NCBI GenBank assembly: GCA_003153055.1 | Contig: PMBV01000383.1 | Location: forward strand, 1 to 33,210 | DNA length: 33,210 bases | Direction of reading: 5' to 3' | Origin: Myxococcales bacterium | GTDB taxonomy: Bacteria > Myxococcota > Myxococcia > Myxococcales > Myxococcaceae | In this document: piece after piece, positions 15,671-24,960 of the stretch | How positions within the stretch are numbered: the first letter of the stretch is position 1 | Layout: each line of letters begins with the position of its first letter | Position numbers and translations under genes: made by a program | Notes under the pieces: generated by a model | The model's database searches: none | Told to the model about the DNA's origin: nothing | What the model saw: the letters and a program-made list of their open reading frames with translations, nothing else

Positions 15671-16111
15671 TCACCTCGCCTTCACGGTGAGGGTTCGGTC
15701 CTGCTCTCCGACCACGGCCGAGCCCTTGAACGGCTGGCAGGCCCCGTCGTCGCAGACCACCCGCAGGGCGACTTCTTCGTCTCGCCGGGCCCCAAGCTCG
15801 AGGCGAAAGGAGCCGTCGAGGTTCGACAGGGCCTCGACTCCGAACCCAGGAGCCAGCACGCGCGCCCCCGCCACGGCCACGCCCTTCCCGTCTCTCACGG
15901 TGCCCGCGATCGACTCCAGCCGAGGCCCACCTCGAGGAGCGGGCAGAACCCCGGCCGAGGCCTCCGACCACAGGAGATCGACGACCGCGGCACCTCCCAC
16001 CACGAGCGCCGCCAAGCCGCCGAGTCCCCAGCCGCCCAGCCCGTTGAGAGCACCCGCCAGGACTCGAGCGACTTCCTCCGAGGCGCAACAGATGAAGGCT
16101 CGCATCTTCAC
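15671..16111 (-). CDS. Membrane-anchored protein with carboxypeptidase-regulatory-like domain
   Basis: About 146 residues from GTG 16111 (GGAGG 6 bases upstream) or ATG 16105. The frame is open much farther upstream, but that part lies antisense to the hydrolase gene. Residues about 25-48 are one membrane helix (GGWGLGGLAALVVGGAAVVDLL). Residues about 65-146 fit a carboxypeptidase regulatory-like beta-sandwich: IAGTVRDGKGVAVAGARVLA, then NLDGSFRLEL. Such domains sit in the periplasm and usually act in binding or adhesion. Short Cys stretches (FICCAS; VCDDGAC) are present. No enzyme motif. It is probably transcribed with the adjacent GT2 and MarC genes or divergently from the hydrolase. Confidence 0.65.
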   Translation of the reverse strand: MKMRAFICCASEEVARVLAGALNGLGGWGLGGLAALVVGGAAVVDLLWSEASAGVLPAPRGGPRLESIAGTVRDGKGVAVAGARVLAPGFGVEALSNLDGSFRLELGARRDEEVALRVVCDDGACQPFKGSAVVGEQDRTLTVKAR

Positions 16112-16258
16112 CGGGCACCTCCCCCGCTGCATCGTAGGCCACACCCAGGACCCTCTGGCCAGGCCCCACGGCCACCTTCTCCCGACGGGTGCCCGCTCGG
16201 AGAACGCGCTACAGTCCACCCGAAGGCCTCGATTCACCCACCCGACCAAGCACGAGCG

Positions 16259-17113
16259 ATGCGCCCAGCACCGAACCGAACGATCGTCTTCTCCCACGCC
16301 AACAGCTTCCCGGCCAGCACCTACCGAGTGCTGTTCGAGGGCTGGAGAGCCGCCGGGTACGAGGTGCACGCGGTGGAGAAGTTCGGCCACGATCCTCGCT
16401 ACCCCATCACCCAGGGATGGCCACACCTGGCGCGGCAGTTGACCGATTTCATCGAGGGGCTGGGCAAGGGGCCGGTGTACCTCGTGGGGCACTCGCTCGG
16501 GGGCTACCTCAGCATGATGGTCGCGAGCCGCCACGCGCACCTGGTGCAGGGCGTCGTCGTCTTGGACTCCCCCCTCCTCTTCGGGTGGAAACGCGCCAGC
16601 CTCGGGCTGGTGAGGCTCCTGGGCGCCACCGAACGCCTCATGCCAGCGTCGCGCATCTCGGCGCGGCGCACCCACGAGTGGCCCAGCCGCGAAGCTGTCG
16701 AGGAGCACTTCACCGGCAAACGCGCGTTCGTCGCCTTTCACCCCCGCGTGCTGGGCGACTACCTCGACCAGGGGACCGAACCTCACCAACAGACCGGAGC
16801 CCGCCGCCTGAGCTTCCGCCGAGAGGTCGAGACGGCCATCTACGACGCCTTCCCGCATCACCTCCTGGGAGAATTCCGCCGACGGCCGATGCGCTGCCCC
16901 GTCGCCTACATCGGAGGGACGCGCTCCACAGAGGGCCGGGCCATCGGGCTCCAAGGTATCCGACAGGTGGCCGGGGAGCACCTCTCGTGGATCGAAGGCT
17001 CACACCTGTACCCCTTCGAGGATCCAGAGCGCACGGTGGCCGAGGTGCTGAAGTGGCTGGGGTGCTTCGAGGCCTCCGCGCAGTCGGACCCCGTGGCGCG
17101 CTCGGGAACCTGA
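16259..17113 (+). CDS. Alpha/beta hydrolase
   Basis: 284 residues. It has the hydrolase N-terminus IVFSHANSFPASTYRVL (HANSFP oxyanion region), the nucleophile elbow GHSLGG (77-82, Ser79) and a catalytic His in EGSHLYPFEDPE near residue 252; the acid is likely an Asp or Glu before it. There is no signal peptide, so it is cytosolic. Substrate unknown; esterase or lipase-like action on a small ester is the general inference. It is convergent with rodA, with 16 bases between the stops. ATG 16259 is chosen because the conserved sequence begins at once. Confidence 0.9.
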   Translation: MRPAPNRTIVFSHANSFPASTYRVLFEGWRAAGYEVHAVEKFGHDPRYPITQGWPHLARQLTDFIEGLGKGPVYLVGHSLGGYLSMMVASRHAHLVQGVVVLDSPLLFGWKRASLGLVRLLGATERLMPASRISARRTHEWPSREAVEEHFTGKRAFVAFHPRVLGDYLDQGTEPHQQTGARRLSFRREVETAIYDAFPHHLLGEFRRRPMRCPVAYIGGTRSTEGRAIGLQGIRQVAGEHLSWIEGSHLYPFEDPERTVAEVLKWLGCFEASAQSDPVARSGT

Positions 17114-17129
17114 GCGAGTCGAGCCGCGC

Positions 17130-18290
17130 TCACGAGCCCCGCAGTCGCTGGCGGCGCATGGCGATGTTCACCAGCAGACCAATGCCCAGCATCACCGAGA
17201 GCATCGAGCTGCCCCCGTAGCTCATCAACGGCAGGGTGATGCCGGTGATGGGCAAGAGCCCGGTGACCATGCCGATGTTCTCGAAGACCTGCCAGAACAC
17301 CATCGCCGCCACCCCCACCGCGACGAAGGCGCCAAACCGCTCCTTGGCGACCAGCGCCACCTTGAGGGCGCTGAGCAGCGTCGCGCTGTAGAGCAGCAGG
17401 AGCACCAGGCTGCGGAGGAACCCTTGCTCCTCGGCGAAGACGCTGAAGATGAAGTCGGTGTGCTGCTCGGGGAGGAACCGGAGCCCGGTCTGGGTGCCCT
17501 CCTTCCACCCCTTGCCTCCCAGGCCACCGCTGCCCACGGCGATCTTCGACTGCATGGAGTGGTAGTTCGAGCCGCGGAGATCAGTCGTGGGATCGAGCCA
17601 GCCGCTGATCCGCGCGTCCTGGTGCCGCTTCAGCTTCTGGCGCACGACCGTCCACCGGGGCTCGGCCTGGGGTCGCACGTAGTCGTTCCACAACACGCCG
17701 ACGCTCCCCAGCACGACGACGGCGAAGACCGCAAGAACAGTCCACCGGGGCTTGGCGAACAGGAGCACGGTGGTGGCGGTGAAGAGCATCATCAGCGCGG
17801 TGCCGAGGTCGGGTTGCACGAGCACCATGCCGATGGGCAAGAGCGCGATGGCGATGGGAGGCGCCAGGCGGAGGAACCCGTACCCTCGCGGGTCGCGCTG
17901 ATCTTCGTCGTGGAAGTACTTGGCCAGCATGAGGATCATGCCCAGCTTCATGAACTCCGCCGGCTGAAGGCGAAAGGGCCCCAGAACGAACCAGCTCTCC
18001 GCGCCCTTGGCCTTGTGGCCGATGAACTTGAGGGCGACGAGGGCGGCGATGTTGAAGAGATAGAACGGCACCGCCGCGCTCCGGAGCACGCGGTAGTCCA
18101 GCAGGGCCACCACGGCCACCGCCGCGAGCCCCATGCCGAGGTACAGCACCTGGCTCAACCACACGCCGGAGCTCGACAGCCGGGCCGCCGAGGCCAGGTT
18201 GTAGACCCCGAGGAGCGCGGTGGCGACCACCAGGCCGAGGAGGCCCCAGGGCACGTGCGAGACGAGCTTGCGATCGACCCCGAGCTCCAT
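17130..18290 (-). CDS. rodA: Rod shape-determining protein RodA (SEDS glycosyltransferase)
   Basis: 386 residues with about ten membrane helices, the SEDS family (FtsW/RodA/SpoVE) length. Landmarks are PFRLQPAEFMKLGMILMLAKYF, VQPDLGTALMMLFTATTVLLFA, FLPEQHTDFIFSVFAEEQGF and SYGGSSMLSVMLGIGLLVNIAMR, all typical. RodA polymerises glycan strands for side-wall growth together with PBP2. Its ATG overlaps the last base of the mrdA stop (TGATG). It is the last gene of the mreC-mreD-mrdA-rodA operon, an order standard for elongasome genes. The RodA/FtsW choice rests on this context. Confidence 0.96.
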   Translation of the reverse strand: MELGVDRKLVSHVPWGLLGLVVATALLGVYNLASAARLSSSGVWLSQVLYLGMGLAAVAVVALLDYRVLRSAAVPFYLFNIAALVALKFIGHKAKGAESWFVLGPFRLQPAEFMKLGMILMLAKYFHDEDQRDPRGYGFLRLAPPIAIALLPIGMVLVQPDLGTALMMLFTATTVLLFAKPRWTVLAVFAVVVLGSVGVLWNDYVRPQAEPRWTVVRQKLKRHQDARISGWLDPTTDLRGSNYHSMQSKIAVGSGGLGGKGWKEGTQTGLRFLPEQHTDFIFSVFAEEQGFLRSLVLLLLYSATLLSALKVALVAKERFGAFVAVGVAAMVFWQVFENIGMVTGLLPITGITLPLMSYGGSSMLSVMLGIGLLVNIAMRRQRLRGS

Positions 18291-20449
18291 CAGCGAACCT
18301 CCGGGACGTCGTCACCAGGGGCAGACGGGGGCGCCTCGACCGGCGGAGGGCTCGGGGCCGGATCCGGAAGCGGCTCGGCCTGGGGCTCGTCGGGCGCTGG
18401 CAGCGGGGCCGCGACCGAGTCGAAGCCCTCGGGCGTGGGGTTCGTCGCCAACACCGCCGGTGCCGGGGCCGTTGGCACCTTGGCCACCGCCTGGCTCGGC
18501 GTCAGGCCCAACTCAGCGGGGGGCGGAGGCACAGCGCCCGGGCTGGGAACCGGCTGTGCCCCGGGCCCAAAGGCCTGGCCGTCGGTCTTCTTGAGTTCGA
18601 AGTACCGCCGGAGCACCGAGGCCGCAGCGGGGGCCGCGTCGACGCCGCCGTGCCCACCGTGCTCGTTCAACACCACGATCGCCACCTCGGGGTCATCGGC
18701 CGGGGCGAAGGCGACGAACCAGGCGTGATCCCGCTCCCAGTACGACATCTGATCGCTGCGCAGGCGAACCTGGCCCAGCCTGGCGACCTGCGCCGTGCCG
18801 GTCTTCCCCGCCACCTTGAGGTCGGCGAGGCGGCTGCGTCCACCGGTGCCGCCGGCGTCGTTCACCACTGACTTCAAGGCATCGACCAACACGTGGCGCT
18901 GCTCGTCGGTCATCTCGACCTGCCGCACCAGCTTGGGCTCGAACTGTTCGACCACCTCGCCGCCCGGCGCCTCGACCCGCAGCACCACCTGGGGTTGAAA
19001 CACCGAGCCACCGTTGCCGATGGCCGCGTACAGCACCGCGAGCTGGAGCGGCGTCACGTTGACGTCGCCTTGCCCAATCGCCGTGTTGAGGGCCATGCCC
19101 TTGGTGTAGCCGCCGGGCGTGAAGCGATCGTGGTACGCCGAGTCGGGCATCACCCCGGGCACCTCGGCCGCTACCCCGAAGTTGGTGGGCGCCCCGAGGC
19201 CGAACTCCCGCCCCACCTGCGCGATGGGGTCGATGCCGAGCACGTCGGCGACGTGGTAGAAGTACGTGTCGCAGCTGTAGAGGAGCGCCGTGTGGGCCTG
19301 CACCGGCCCGTGGCCGCTCTCCTTGTGGCAGCGCCATCGCCTCGACCCCAGCGAATAACCGCCGCCACACGTCACCGTCGTCTGCGGGGTGAAGGCGCCG
19401 GACCGGAGCGCGGCCAGCAGCGGAACGACTTTGAACGTGGAGCCCGGGTGGTAGTGCTCGGCGGCGGCGCGAAAGACCATCGGCTGCAGCGGGTCCTTCG
19501 ACAGCTGGGCCAGCCGCTGAGCCGACACCCGGCCGGTCATCTCGTTGGGGTCGAACGATGGCCGGCTCACCATCGCCAAGACGAAGCCCGTCTTCGGCTC
19601 GAGCACCACGATGGAGCCCGCCACGCCTGGGAAGACTCGCTCGGCCTCGGCCTGGACCCGCGCGTCGATGGACAGAATGACGGTGTTGCCTGGGCGCGAC
19701 GGCACCTCGTCGCGGCGGAGGATCTCTCCTTTGGCATCGCGCATCACCTCTCCGCGCGCGTTGACGACCTGCTTGACCCAGCCATCGGTGCCTCGGAGCC
19801 CCGCCTCGTAGGCCCGCTCCACGCCCCGCCGGCCGATGTAGTCACCCATCGCGTAGGGGGGGCGCTCCAGCGCCGTCTCGTTGAGGCGGCTCAGCTCTTC
19901 CTGGGTGATTTCGTTCATGTAGCCCAGCACGTGGGCCAGCGCGTTGCCGGTGCGGTATTCGCGGTGAGGCACGGGCTCGAGGTCGACGCCTGGCAGCTCG
20001 ATCTGATGGGCCCGGAGCAGGTCGAACTGATCGCGGGAGAGATCGACCTGGGCCACGAGCTGTTGGTACCGCTGGGGGCCGTGGGCGTCCTTCACGGCCT
20101 GTTCGACCTTGAGCCGCTGGTCCTCGTCCCACCCGAGCGCCGCCGCCAACCGGGGGATCACCTCGCTCACGCACTTCAGGCAGAACGCCGGCGTAATGAA
20201 GGCGTCGAGGCTGGGCCGCGAGTCGACCAGCACCTCGCCGCGGCGATCGCGAATGACGCCCCGCCCCGCCCTGACCCGCACGTCCTTGAACTGGTTGTCC
20301 ACCGAGAGCGCGAAGAACTCGTCGTGGCGCACCACCATCAGCCGGTACAGGTTGATGGACAAGACGAAGATGCCGAGCACGAACACCACGCCCACGCCGA
20401 TGATCCGCGGCCGCAGCTCCCGCGGCTCCCGGTTGCCGAGCAGCTTCAC
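18290..20449 (-). CDS. mrdA: Penicillin-binding protein 2 (peptidoglycan transpeptidase)
   Basis: 719 residues from GTG 20449, which overlaps the mreD stop by GTGA; a longer frame upstream lies inside mreD and is unlikely. One N-terminal helix (about 15-35) anchors the protein. The transpeptidase domain has STFK (Ser337, Lys340), SCD (about 392-394) and KTGTAQ (about 549-551). This is the class B enzyme that works with RodA in the elongasome. The C-terminal ~100 residues (18300-18590) are Pro/Ala-rich and low complexity, beyond the usual ~630-residue end. Two close Cys (CLKC, about 90) are noticeable. It is in operon with mreC, mreD and rodA. Confidence 0.96.
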   Translation of the reverse strand: MKLLGNREPRELRPRIIGVGVVFVLGIFVLSINLYRLMVVRHDEFFALSVDNQFKDVRVRAGRGVIRDRRGEVLVDSRPSLDAFITPAFCLKCVSEVIPRLAAALGWDEDQRLKVEQAVKDAHGPQRYQQLVAQVDLSRDQFDLLRAHQIELPGVDLEPVPHREYRTGNALAHVLGYMNEITQEELSRLNETALERPPYAMGDYIGRRGVERAYEAGLRGTDGWVKQVVNARGEVMRDAKGEILRRDEVPSRPGNTVILSIDARVQAEAERVFPGVAGSIVVLEPKTGFVLAMVSRPSFDPNEMTGRVSAQRLAQLSKDPLQPMVFRAAAEHYHPGSTFKVVPLLAALRSGAFTPQTTVTCGGGYSLGSRRWRCHKESGHGPVQAHTALLYSCDTYFYHVADVLGIDPIAQVGREFGLGAPTNFGVAAEVPGVMPDSAYHDRFTPGGYTKGMALNTAIGQGDVNVTPLQLAVLYAAIGNGGSVFQPQVVLRVEAPGGEVVEQFEPKLVRQVEMTDEQRHVLVDALKSVVNDAGGTGGRSRLADLKVAGKTGTAQVARLGQVRLRSDQMSYWERDHAWFVAFAPADDPEVAIVVLNEHGGHGGVDAAPAAASVLRRYFELKKTDGQAFGPGAQPVPSPGAVPPPPAELGLTPSQAVAKVPTAPAPAVLATNPTPEGFDSVAAPLPAPDEPQAEPLPDPAPSPPPVEAPPSAPGDDVPEVR

Positions 20450-20949
20450 GACAGCACCCCGGGTTCCGGTCGCTCGCCGGGCTCGATCTTCTTCAGCAAC
20501 GGCCAGAGCAGCACGCCGAAGCCCGCGGTCAACACCACCTGCAGCGGGACCCCAGACAAGGACCACACCAGGCCCGTGCCGGAGGGCGACGTCAGCCAGG
20601 CGAACACCACCGCCAGCACCGCGTGGAGGAACACCGCGCCGGCGACCACCAGCGCGAACATGCTCCTGGAGCGCCCGTCGATGAGCTGCGCCGAGGCGCG
20701 CACCACCAGGAACACCAGCACCGCGAGGAAGGGGTACAGACCAGTGGGCCGCCCCGTGAAGACGTCGAGCAGGTAGCCCACCGCGAAGGCGATGAAGCCT
20801 CCCTCGACCGTGCTGGCGTGGAGCGCGGCGTACACCACCAGGGCGAGGCCGACATCGACGCGGGTGACCTCGAAACCGAGGGTCTTCACCAGCACCGACT
20901 CGACCGACAGGAGCACCAGCGCCAGCGCCGAGAAGGACACGAGCTTCAT
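20446..20949 (-). CDS. mreD: Rod shape-determining protein MreD
   Basis: 167 residues, typical for MreD, with about five hydrophobic helices. It opens MKLVSFSALALVLLSVESVL. GLALVVYAALHASTVEGGFI, FAVGYLLDVFTGRPTGLYPFL and LVFLVVRASAQLIDG are characteristic, the G-Y-x-x-D-V-F-x-G pattern in particular. MreD is the inner-membrane elongasome component linked to MreC and PBP2. ATG overlaps the mreC stop (ATGA), and its own stop overlaps the mrdA GTG, so translation is probably coupled. Confidence 0.93.
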   Translation of the reverse strand: MKLVSFSALALVLLSVESVLVKTLGFEVTRVDVGLALVVYAALHASTVEGGFIAFAVGYLLDVFTGRPTGLYPFLAVLVFLVVRASAQLIDGRSRSMFALVVAGAVFLHAVLAVVFAWLTSPSGTGLVWSLSGVPLQVVLTAGFGVLLWPLLKKIEPGERPEPGVLS

Positions 20950-21806
20950 CGCTGCGCTCCCCGGGCCAGCGACGAGAACGGCACCCCCAAGGACACCGGG
21001 ATGATCAGCACTTCTTCGAGCTTCCCCAGCTCGACCGCGGGCTCGACCCTCGCCGAGAGGAACATGCCCGCCGGGGGCCGCGCGACCTCGCGCAGCTTCC
21101 CCACCAGGAGCCCACGAGGAAACACCCCGTCGGCGCCTGCCGTCACCACGACATCGCCGTCCTGCGCGTCGTCTTCGCGGCGCACCAGCCCCACCGAGAG
21201 CCGCCGCCCATCGCCGGTGCCCGACACCGAGGCGCGCACTCGGCTGCGCTGCACCAGAGCGCCGATGTGGCTCGTCGGATCGGTGAGGAGCATCACATCG
21301 GACGAGCCGCCGACCGACCGCACCACCTGGCCCACCACGCCGTCGGGCGTCACCACCGGCATCCCCGGGCGAACGCCGTCATCTTCTCCACGGTCGATGC
21401 GGATCGACTGGAACTGAGGCGAGGGGTTGAGGCCGATGACGCGCGCGGCGATCTCCTGCTCCACCGTCTCTTCGACGTAGCCCACCATGGCGCGGAGCCT
21501 GGCGTTCTCGGCCTTGGCCTCTTTGAGCGCGTTGAGCTCGGCGTGCGCCTCGGCCAGAGCCACTCGGCACTCACCGGCTTCCTGGTGGGCGCCGCGCAAG
21601 GCCACGTAGCCGCTCGCGCCTCGCCCCACTGACTCCACGGCCCAGGTCAGCCCTGCTTGGATCGGCGACGAGAGGGCGAGCACGAGGCGATCGATCGGGT
21701 TGAGCGAGCGCCCGCGATGCCCACTCGCGAGGTACATCACGAAGGGCACAATCAGCAGCGCCCCGAGGATCAGCGGATCACGAAAACGTTGGAGAAATTT
21801 CGGCAT
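20946..21806 (-). CDS. mreC: Rod shape-determining protein MreC
   Basis: About 286 residues from the ATG at 21806 (MPKFLQRFRDPLILGALLIV); an upstream start at 21827 adds seven residues without a clear membrane-protein start. A membrane helix (about 12-28) is followed by a coiled-coil stretch (about 65-105, EAHAELNALKEAKAENARLR) and the periplasmic beta domain: ARVIGLNPSPQFQSIRIDRG, GVRPGMPVVTPDGVVGQVV, VMLLTDPTSHIGALVQRS, GDVVVTAGADGVFPRGLLVG. This is the MreC signature. It is first gene of the operon and divergent from the ppiD-like gene across 87 bases that must hold both promoters. No clear -35/-10 pair was found. Confidence 0.95.
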   Translation of the reverse strand: MPKFLQRFRDPLILGALLIVPFVMYLASGHRGRSLNPIDRLVLALSSPIQAGLTWAVESVGRGASGYVALRGAHQEAGECRVALAEAHAELNALKEAKAENARLRAMVGYVEETVEQEIAARVIGLNPSPQFQSIRIDRGEDDGVRPGMPVVTPDGVVGQVVRSVGGSSDVMLLTDPTSHIGALVQRSRVRASVSGTGDGRRLSVGLVRREDDAQDGDVVVTAGADGVFPRGLLVGKLREVARPPAGMFLSARVEPAVELGKLEEVLIIPVSLGVPFSSLARGAQR

Positions 21807-21893
21807 CTCTTCGGTACGACACGTCAAAGCACTTGCATGTCGTCGGGTCCGATCCTACAGCGGAGCGGCCTTCCTGCCAACCGTTGGAAACCC

Positions 21894-23453
21894 ATGGCCA
21901 ATTCCGTAGACGCGCGTCGCCTGTTCTCCTACATCTTCATCGGTGCCCTGGCTGCGTTGTTCGCGCTGGAGTGGGGCCCTGGATCGAAGGGCTGCAACAA
22001 GGCCGAGCTGGCCGAGCGTGATCTCGCCGCTACGGTCAACGGCAAGACCATTCCCCTGCGAGACTTCGCACGAGAGTACGTGCAGCAGGCCGAGCGGTAC
22101 CGTGCCCAGGGCGTGCCCGCCGAGATGATGAAGCAGTTGGGCCTTCACAAGCAGGTGCTCGAGCAGATGGTGAGCACCGAGCTCCTCGCCCAGGCCGCCG
22201 AGGCCAAGGGGCTCACGGCCTCCGACGAGGATCTCGCCAAGCTGTACCAGAAGGCGCCGGCCTTCCAGAAAGACGGCAAGTTCGATCACGAGACCTTCCT
22301 GCAGTACGTGCACGACGTCGAGAACACCACCGAGGTGCTGTTCGAAGACAAGCTCCGTCGGCAGCTGGCCGCCCAGCGGGTGCTCCAGCTCGTCGAGGCG
22401 TCGGTGGTGGTGAGTGAAGACGAGGTCCACGCCCGCTACCTGAAGGACGGCGACGCGGCCAAGGTGGCCTTCGTGCGCTTTTCTCCCACCATGTACGCCG
22501 CCTCGGTGGCTCCGCCCAAGGCCAAGGAGCTGTCCGACTGGCTGAGCGGCCACGCCCAGGCCGTGTCCGACTTCTACGAGCAGAACAAGTTCACCTACTT
22601 CCAGGCCGAGAAGGTGAGGGCCCGGCAGATCCTCCTCAAGGTGCCGGCCGACGCGACCGCCGAGGCCAAGGCAGACCTCGCCAAGCGGGCCCAGAGCCTC
22701 AAGAAGGACCTCGACGACAAGAAAGACTTCGCGACCGTGGCCCAGGCCGTGAGCGAAGACCTCGACTCCAAGGCCAAAGGTGGCGAGCTGGGGTGGGTCG
22801 AGCGGCTGCAGCTCCCCGCGGCGTTCGCCGACGTGCTGTTCGCCTTGAAGCCCGGCGAGGTGTCGGTGCCCGTCGAGACGCCGCTGGGTTTCTTCATCGG
22901 CACGGTCGAAGAGAAGCAGGCCGCCGTGCAGAAGCCGCTGGAGTCGGTACGCCAGGAGATCGCCGCCCAACTCTGGGTCAAAGAGAAGACCAAGGCGCTG
23001 GCCTTGGCCGCGGCCGAGAAGGCGTTGGCCGAGGTGAAGAAGGGCAAGGCGCTGGGTGAGCTGTTCCCCGCCGACACCAAGCCCAAGCAGGGCGGCTTCG
23101 ACTTCGCCCAGGAGACCAAGCCTCAGCTCAAGGAGACCTCCGAGTTCGCCTCCACGGTCGACGCGATTCCCCAGCTCGGGGCGTCACCCGAGGCCATCAA
23201 GGCCGTCTTCGCCCGCACCAGCCCCGGCCTCGTCGAGGCGGTCATCCCGGTGGGCGACGCGCTGGCCATCATCGACGTCACCGAGCGCAAGGTTCCCAGC
23301 GAGGACGCCTACGCCAAGGAACGCCCAGACCTCACCAATCAGGTCGAGAAGGGCAAGCAGTACGAGGTCCGCGAGTCGTTCCTCAAGGCACTCCGGCAGT
23401 CGGGCACCGTCATCACCAACGACAAGTCCGTCGACCGGGTGGTCGGCTCGTAA
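21894..23453 (+). CDS. PpiD/SurA-like membrane-anchored peptidyl-prolyl cis-trans isomerase
   Basis: 519 residues from ATG 21894; a longer frame upstream runs antisense into mreC and lacks a plausible product. An N-terminal helix ([18 protein letters not shown]) anchors it. The SurA_N-like region (about 45-190) has [18 protein letters not shown] and [19 protein letters not shown]. The parvulin domain (about 235-345) has [48 protein letters not shown] and [15 protein letters not shown]. The C-terminal tail is also helical. It folds or escorts outer-membrane and secreted proteins in the periplasm. Neighbours downstream are maf and yggS. Confidence 0.92.
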   Translation: MANSVDARRLFSYIFIGALAALFALEWGPGSKGCNKAELAERDLAATVNGKTIPLRDFAREYVQQAERYRAQGVPAEMMKQLGLHKQVLEQMVSTELLAQAAEAKGLTASDEDLAKLYQKAPAFQKDGKFDHETFLQYVHDVENTTEVLFEDKLRRQLAAQRVLQLVEASVVVSEDEVHARYLKDGDAAKVAFVRFSPTMYAASVAPPKAKELSDWLSGHAQAVSDFYEQNKFTYFQAEKVRARQILLKVPADATAEAKADLAKRAQSLKKDLDDKKDFATVAQAVSEDLDSKAKGGELGWVERLQLPAAFADVLFALKPGEVSVPVETPLGFFIGTVEEKQAAVQKPLESVRQEIAAQLWVKEKTKALALAAAEKALAEVKKGKALGELFPADTKPKQGGFDFAQETKPQLKETSEFASTVDAIPQLGASPEAIKAVFARTSPGLVEAVIPVGDALAIIDVTERKVPSEDAYAKERPDLTNQVEKGKQYEVRESFLKALRQSGTVITNDKSVDRVVGS

Positions 23454-23475
23454 CCGCTCCGGCCGCGGTGCCACG

Positions 23476-24063
23476 ATGACGCGCCATCGACTCGTCTTGG
23501 CCTCCGCTTCTCCCCGTCGGCGCGAGCTGCTCGGCTTGCTCGAGCTGACCTTCGAGGTGCGGGCGGCCGACCTCGACGAGAGCCAGAGGCCTGCCGAGCC
23601 CCCCTCGGGCTACGTCGAGCGGCTGGCTCGAGAGAAGGCCCAGGCGCTGGGCAGCGCAGCCGAAGTCTTCGTGCTGGCCGCCGACACCTCGGTGGTGATC
23701 GACGGCGACGTGCTGGGGAAGCCCGGCGATGATCCCGAGAAGGGCGCGGAGATGCTCCGCCGGCTCTCCGGCCGTACCCACCAGGTGCTGACCGGCGTGG
23801 CGGTCGCCCACCAGGCCCAGACGCGCTCGGTGGTGGTCTCGACCGAGGTCGAGATGCGGCGCCTGTCTGACGGAGAGATCCGCTGGTACGTGGCGAGCGG
23901 CGAGGGCCACGACAAAGCTGGGGGCTATGCGGTGCAGGGCCGGGCTGGCGCCTTCGTGACGGCCCTCCGAGGCAGCCCGACCAACGTCATCGGGTTGCCC
24001 CTGGCCGAGACCGCGGCACTGCTCGAGTCGGCGGGCTTCGCGCTGCCCTGGAGCCCACGGTGA
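23476..24063 (+). CDS. maf: Maf family nucleotide pyrophosphatase
   Basis: 195 residues from ATG 23476; the frame is open further upstream but that part lies inside the ppiD-like gene. It opens [19 protein letters not shown] (SASPRR, the Maf signature), then [26 protein letters not shown], the [20 protein letters not shown] pattern, [18 protein letters not shown] and [10 protein letters not shown]. Maf hydrolyses nucleoside triphosphates such as dTTP/UTP (YhdE type) or m7GTP (YceF type). The subtype cannot be fixed by eye. Its stop overlaps the GTG of yggS by 4 bases. Confidence 0.95.
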   Translation: MTRHRLVLASASPRRRELLGLLELTFEVRAADLDESQRPAEPPSGYVERLAREKAQALGSAAEVFVLAADTSVVIDGDVLGKPGDDPEKGAEMLRRLSGRTHQVLTGVAVAHQAQTRSVVVSTEVEMRRLSDGEIRWYVASGEGHDKAGGYAVQGRAGAFVTALRGSPTNVIGLPLAETAALLESAGFALPWSPR

Positions 24064-24755
24064 TCTCCCGTGAGGCCCTGGCCGCCAACTTCGCCCAGGT
24101 GGAGGCGCGGCTGGGCGACGCCTGCGCCCGGGCGGGGCGAGCCCGCAGCTCGGTGACCTTGGTCGCGGTCTCCAAGCGGCACCCCCCCGAGGTCATTCGG
24201 CTGGCCTGGGAGCTCGGGTACCGGGACTTCGGCGAGAACTACGCCCAGGAGCTGAGGGACAAGCACGCCGCCCTGGCCGACTGCGAGGGCCTGAGGTGGC
24301 ACGCCATCGGTCCGGTGCAGACGAAGAACGCCAAGTACGTCGCGCAGGCGGCCCACGCCTTCCACGCCGTCGATCGCCTCGAGGTAGCGCTCGAGCTCTC
24401 CCGGCGGCGAAAGGGCACGGCTCTCAAGTGCCTCCTCGAGGTGAACACCGCCAGCGAGGCCTCGAAGGCCGGCGTGCCGTTGAGCGCCGTACCCGAGCTC
24501 TTGGCCAAGGTGCGCCCGCTCGAAGGCCTCACTGTGGTGGGCCTGACTGCCATGCCTCCCTTGGTCGATGAGGCCGAAAAGAACCGGCCGTACTTTCGAG
24601 CCCTGCGCCAGCTCGCGCTCGAGCTCGGGCTCCCGGAGCTGTCGATGGGCACCACGGGAGACTTCGAGGTGGCCGTGGCCGAAGGCGCCACGTTGGTCCG
24701 CGTCGGCACCGCGCTGTTCGGCGATCGACCCGCCCTCAGAGCTCCCGGAGCTTGA
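24060..24755 (+). CDS. yggS: YggS/PLPBP family pyridoxal phosphate homeostasis protein
   Basis: 231 residues from GTG 24060 (GTGA overlap with maf). It has the alanine-racemase-like N-terminal barrel: [17 protein letters not shown] with PLP Lys39, [48 protein letters not shown] and GLTAMPP. It ends [16 protein letters not shown] and VRVGTALFG, the phosphate-binding end. In most homologues the third motif is WHFIGxxQxNK; the change to [11 protein letters not shown] is mild. It is cytosolic and buffers PLP. Its 3' end overlaps by 20 bases the 3' end of the convergent zinc-ribbon gene. Confidence 0.95.
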   Translation: MISREALAANFAQVEARLGDACARAGRARSSVTLVAVSKRHPPEVIRLAWELGYRDFGENYAQELRDKHAALADCEGLRWHAIGPVQTKNAKYVAQAAHAFHAVDRLEVALELSRRRKGTALKCLLEVNTASEASKAGVPLSAVPELLAKVRPLEGLTVVGLTAMPPLVDEAEKNRPYFRALRQLALELGLPELSMGTTGDFEVAVAEGATLVRVGTALFGDRPALRAPGA

Positions 24756-24948
24756 GCCGCCCCTCGTCGGTGACGTCGGCCCGGTAGGTGATGCCGCAGT
24801 AGTGGCAGATGACCTCGTCGCGCGCCTTGAAGCCATCGGGCCAGGGGTTGTTCGCGTTGCACGACGGGCAATCGAACTCGTACAGCATCGAGGCCTTGGC
24901 CTTGGGGGCCTCGTCATCGTCCGCGGAGTCGTTCCGGGCGGTCGCCAT
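24736..24948 (-). CDS. Small zinc-ribbon protein (70 aa)
   Basis: 70 residues from ATG 24948 (GAGG 6 bases upstream). An acidic N-terminal stretch (about 1-20) precedes a zinc ribbon: FDCPSCNANNPWPDGF, then VICHYCGITYRADV, that is C-x2-C and C-x2-C separated by 17 residues. It ends EGRLKLREL. It may bind zinc structurally, as in small myxobacterial or delta zinc-ribbon proteins. It is 12 bases downstream of the cNMP-binding gene on the same strand, probably one transcript. Convergent 3' overlap with yggS of 20 bases. Function unknown. Confidence 0.8.
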   Translation of the reverse strand: MATARNDSADDDEAPKAKASMLYEFDCPSCNANNPWPDGFKARDEVICHYCGITYRADVTDEGRLKLREL

Positions 24949-24960
24949 CGGGCACCTCAC

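Noticed and set aside
16112..16981. N-terminal extension of the minus-strand frame ending at 15671
   Set aside because: It runs antisense through the alpha/beta hydrolase, which has its catalytic motifs; the real start is at 16111 with a ribosome-binding site.
18893..20776. 627-aa plus-strand open frame over mrdA/mreD
   Set aside because: Antisense shadow of PBP2 and MreD, no recognisable domains.
21807..21893. Possible -35/-10 pairs between mreC and the ppiD-like gene
   Set aside because: TTGCAT with a TACAG downstream has a poor -10, and TTGACG on the other strand is too near the start codon; no call made.
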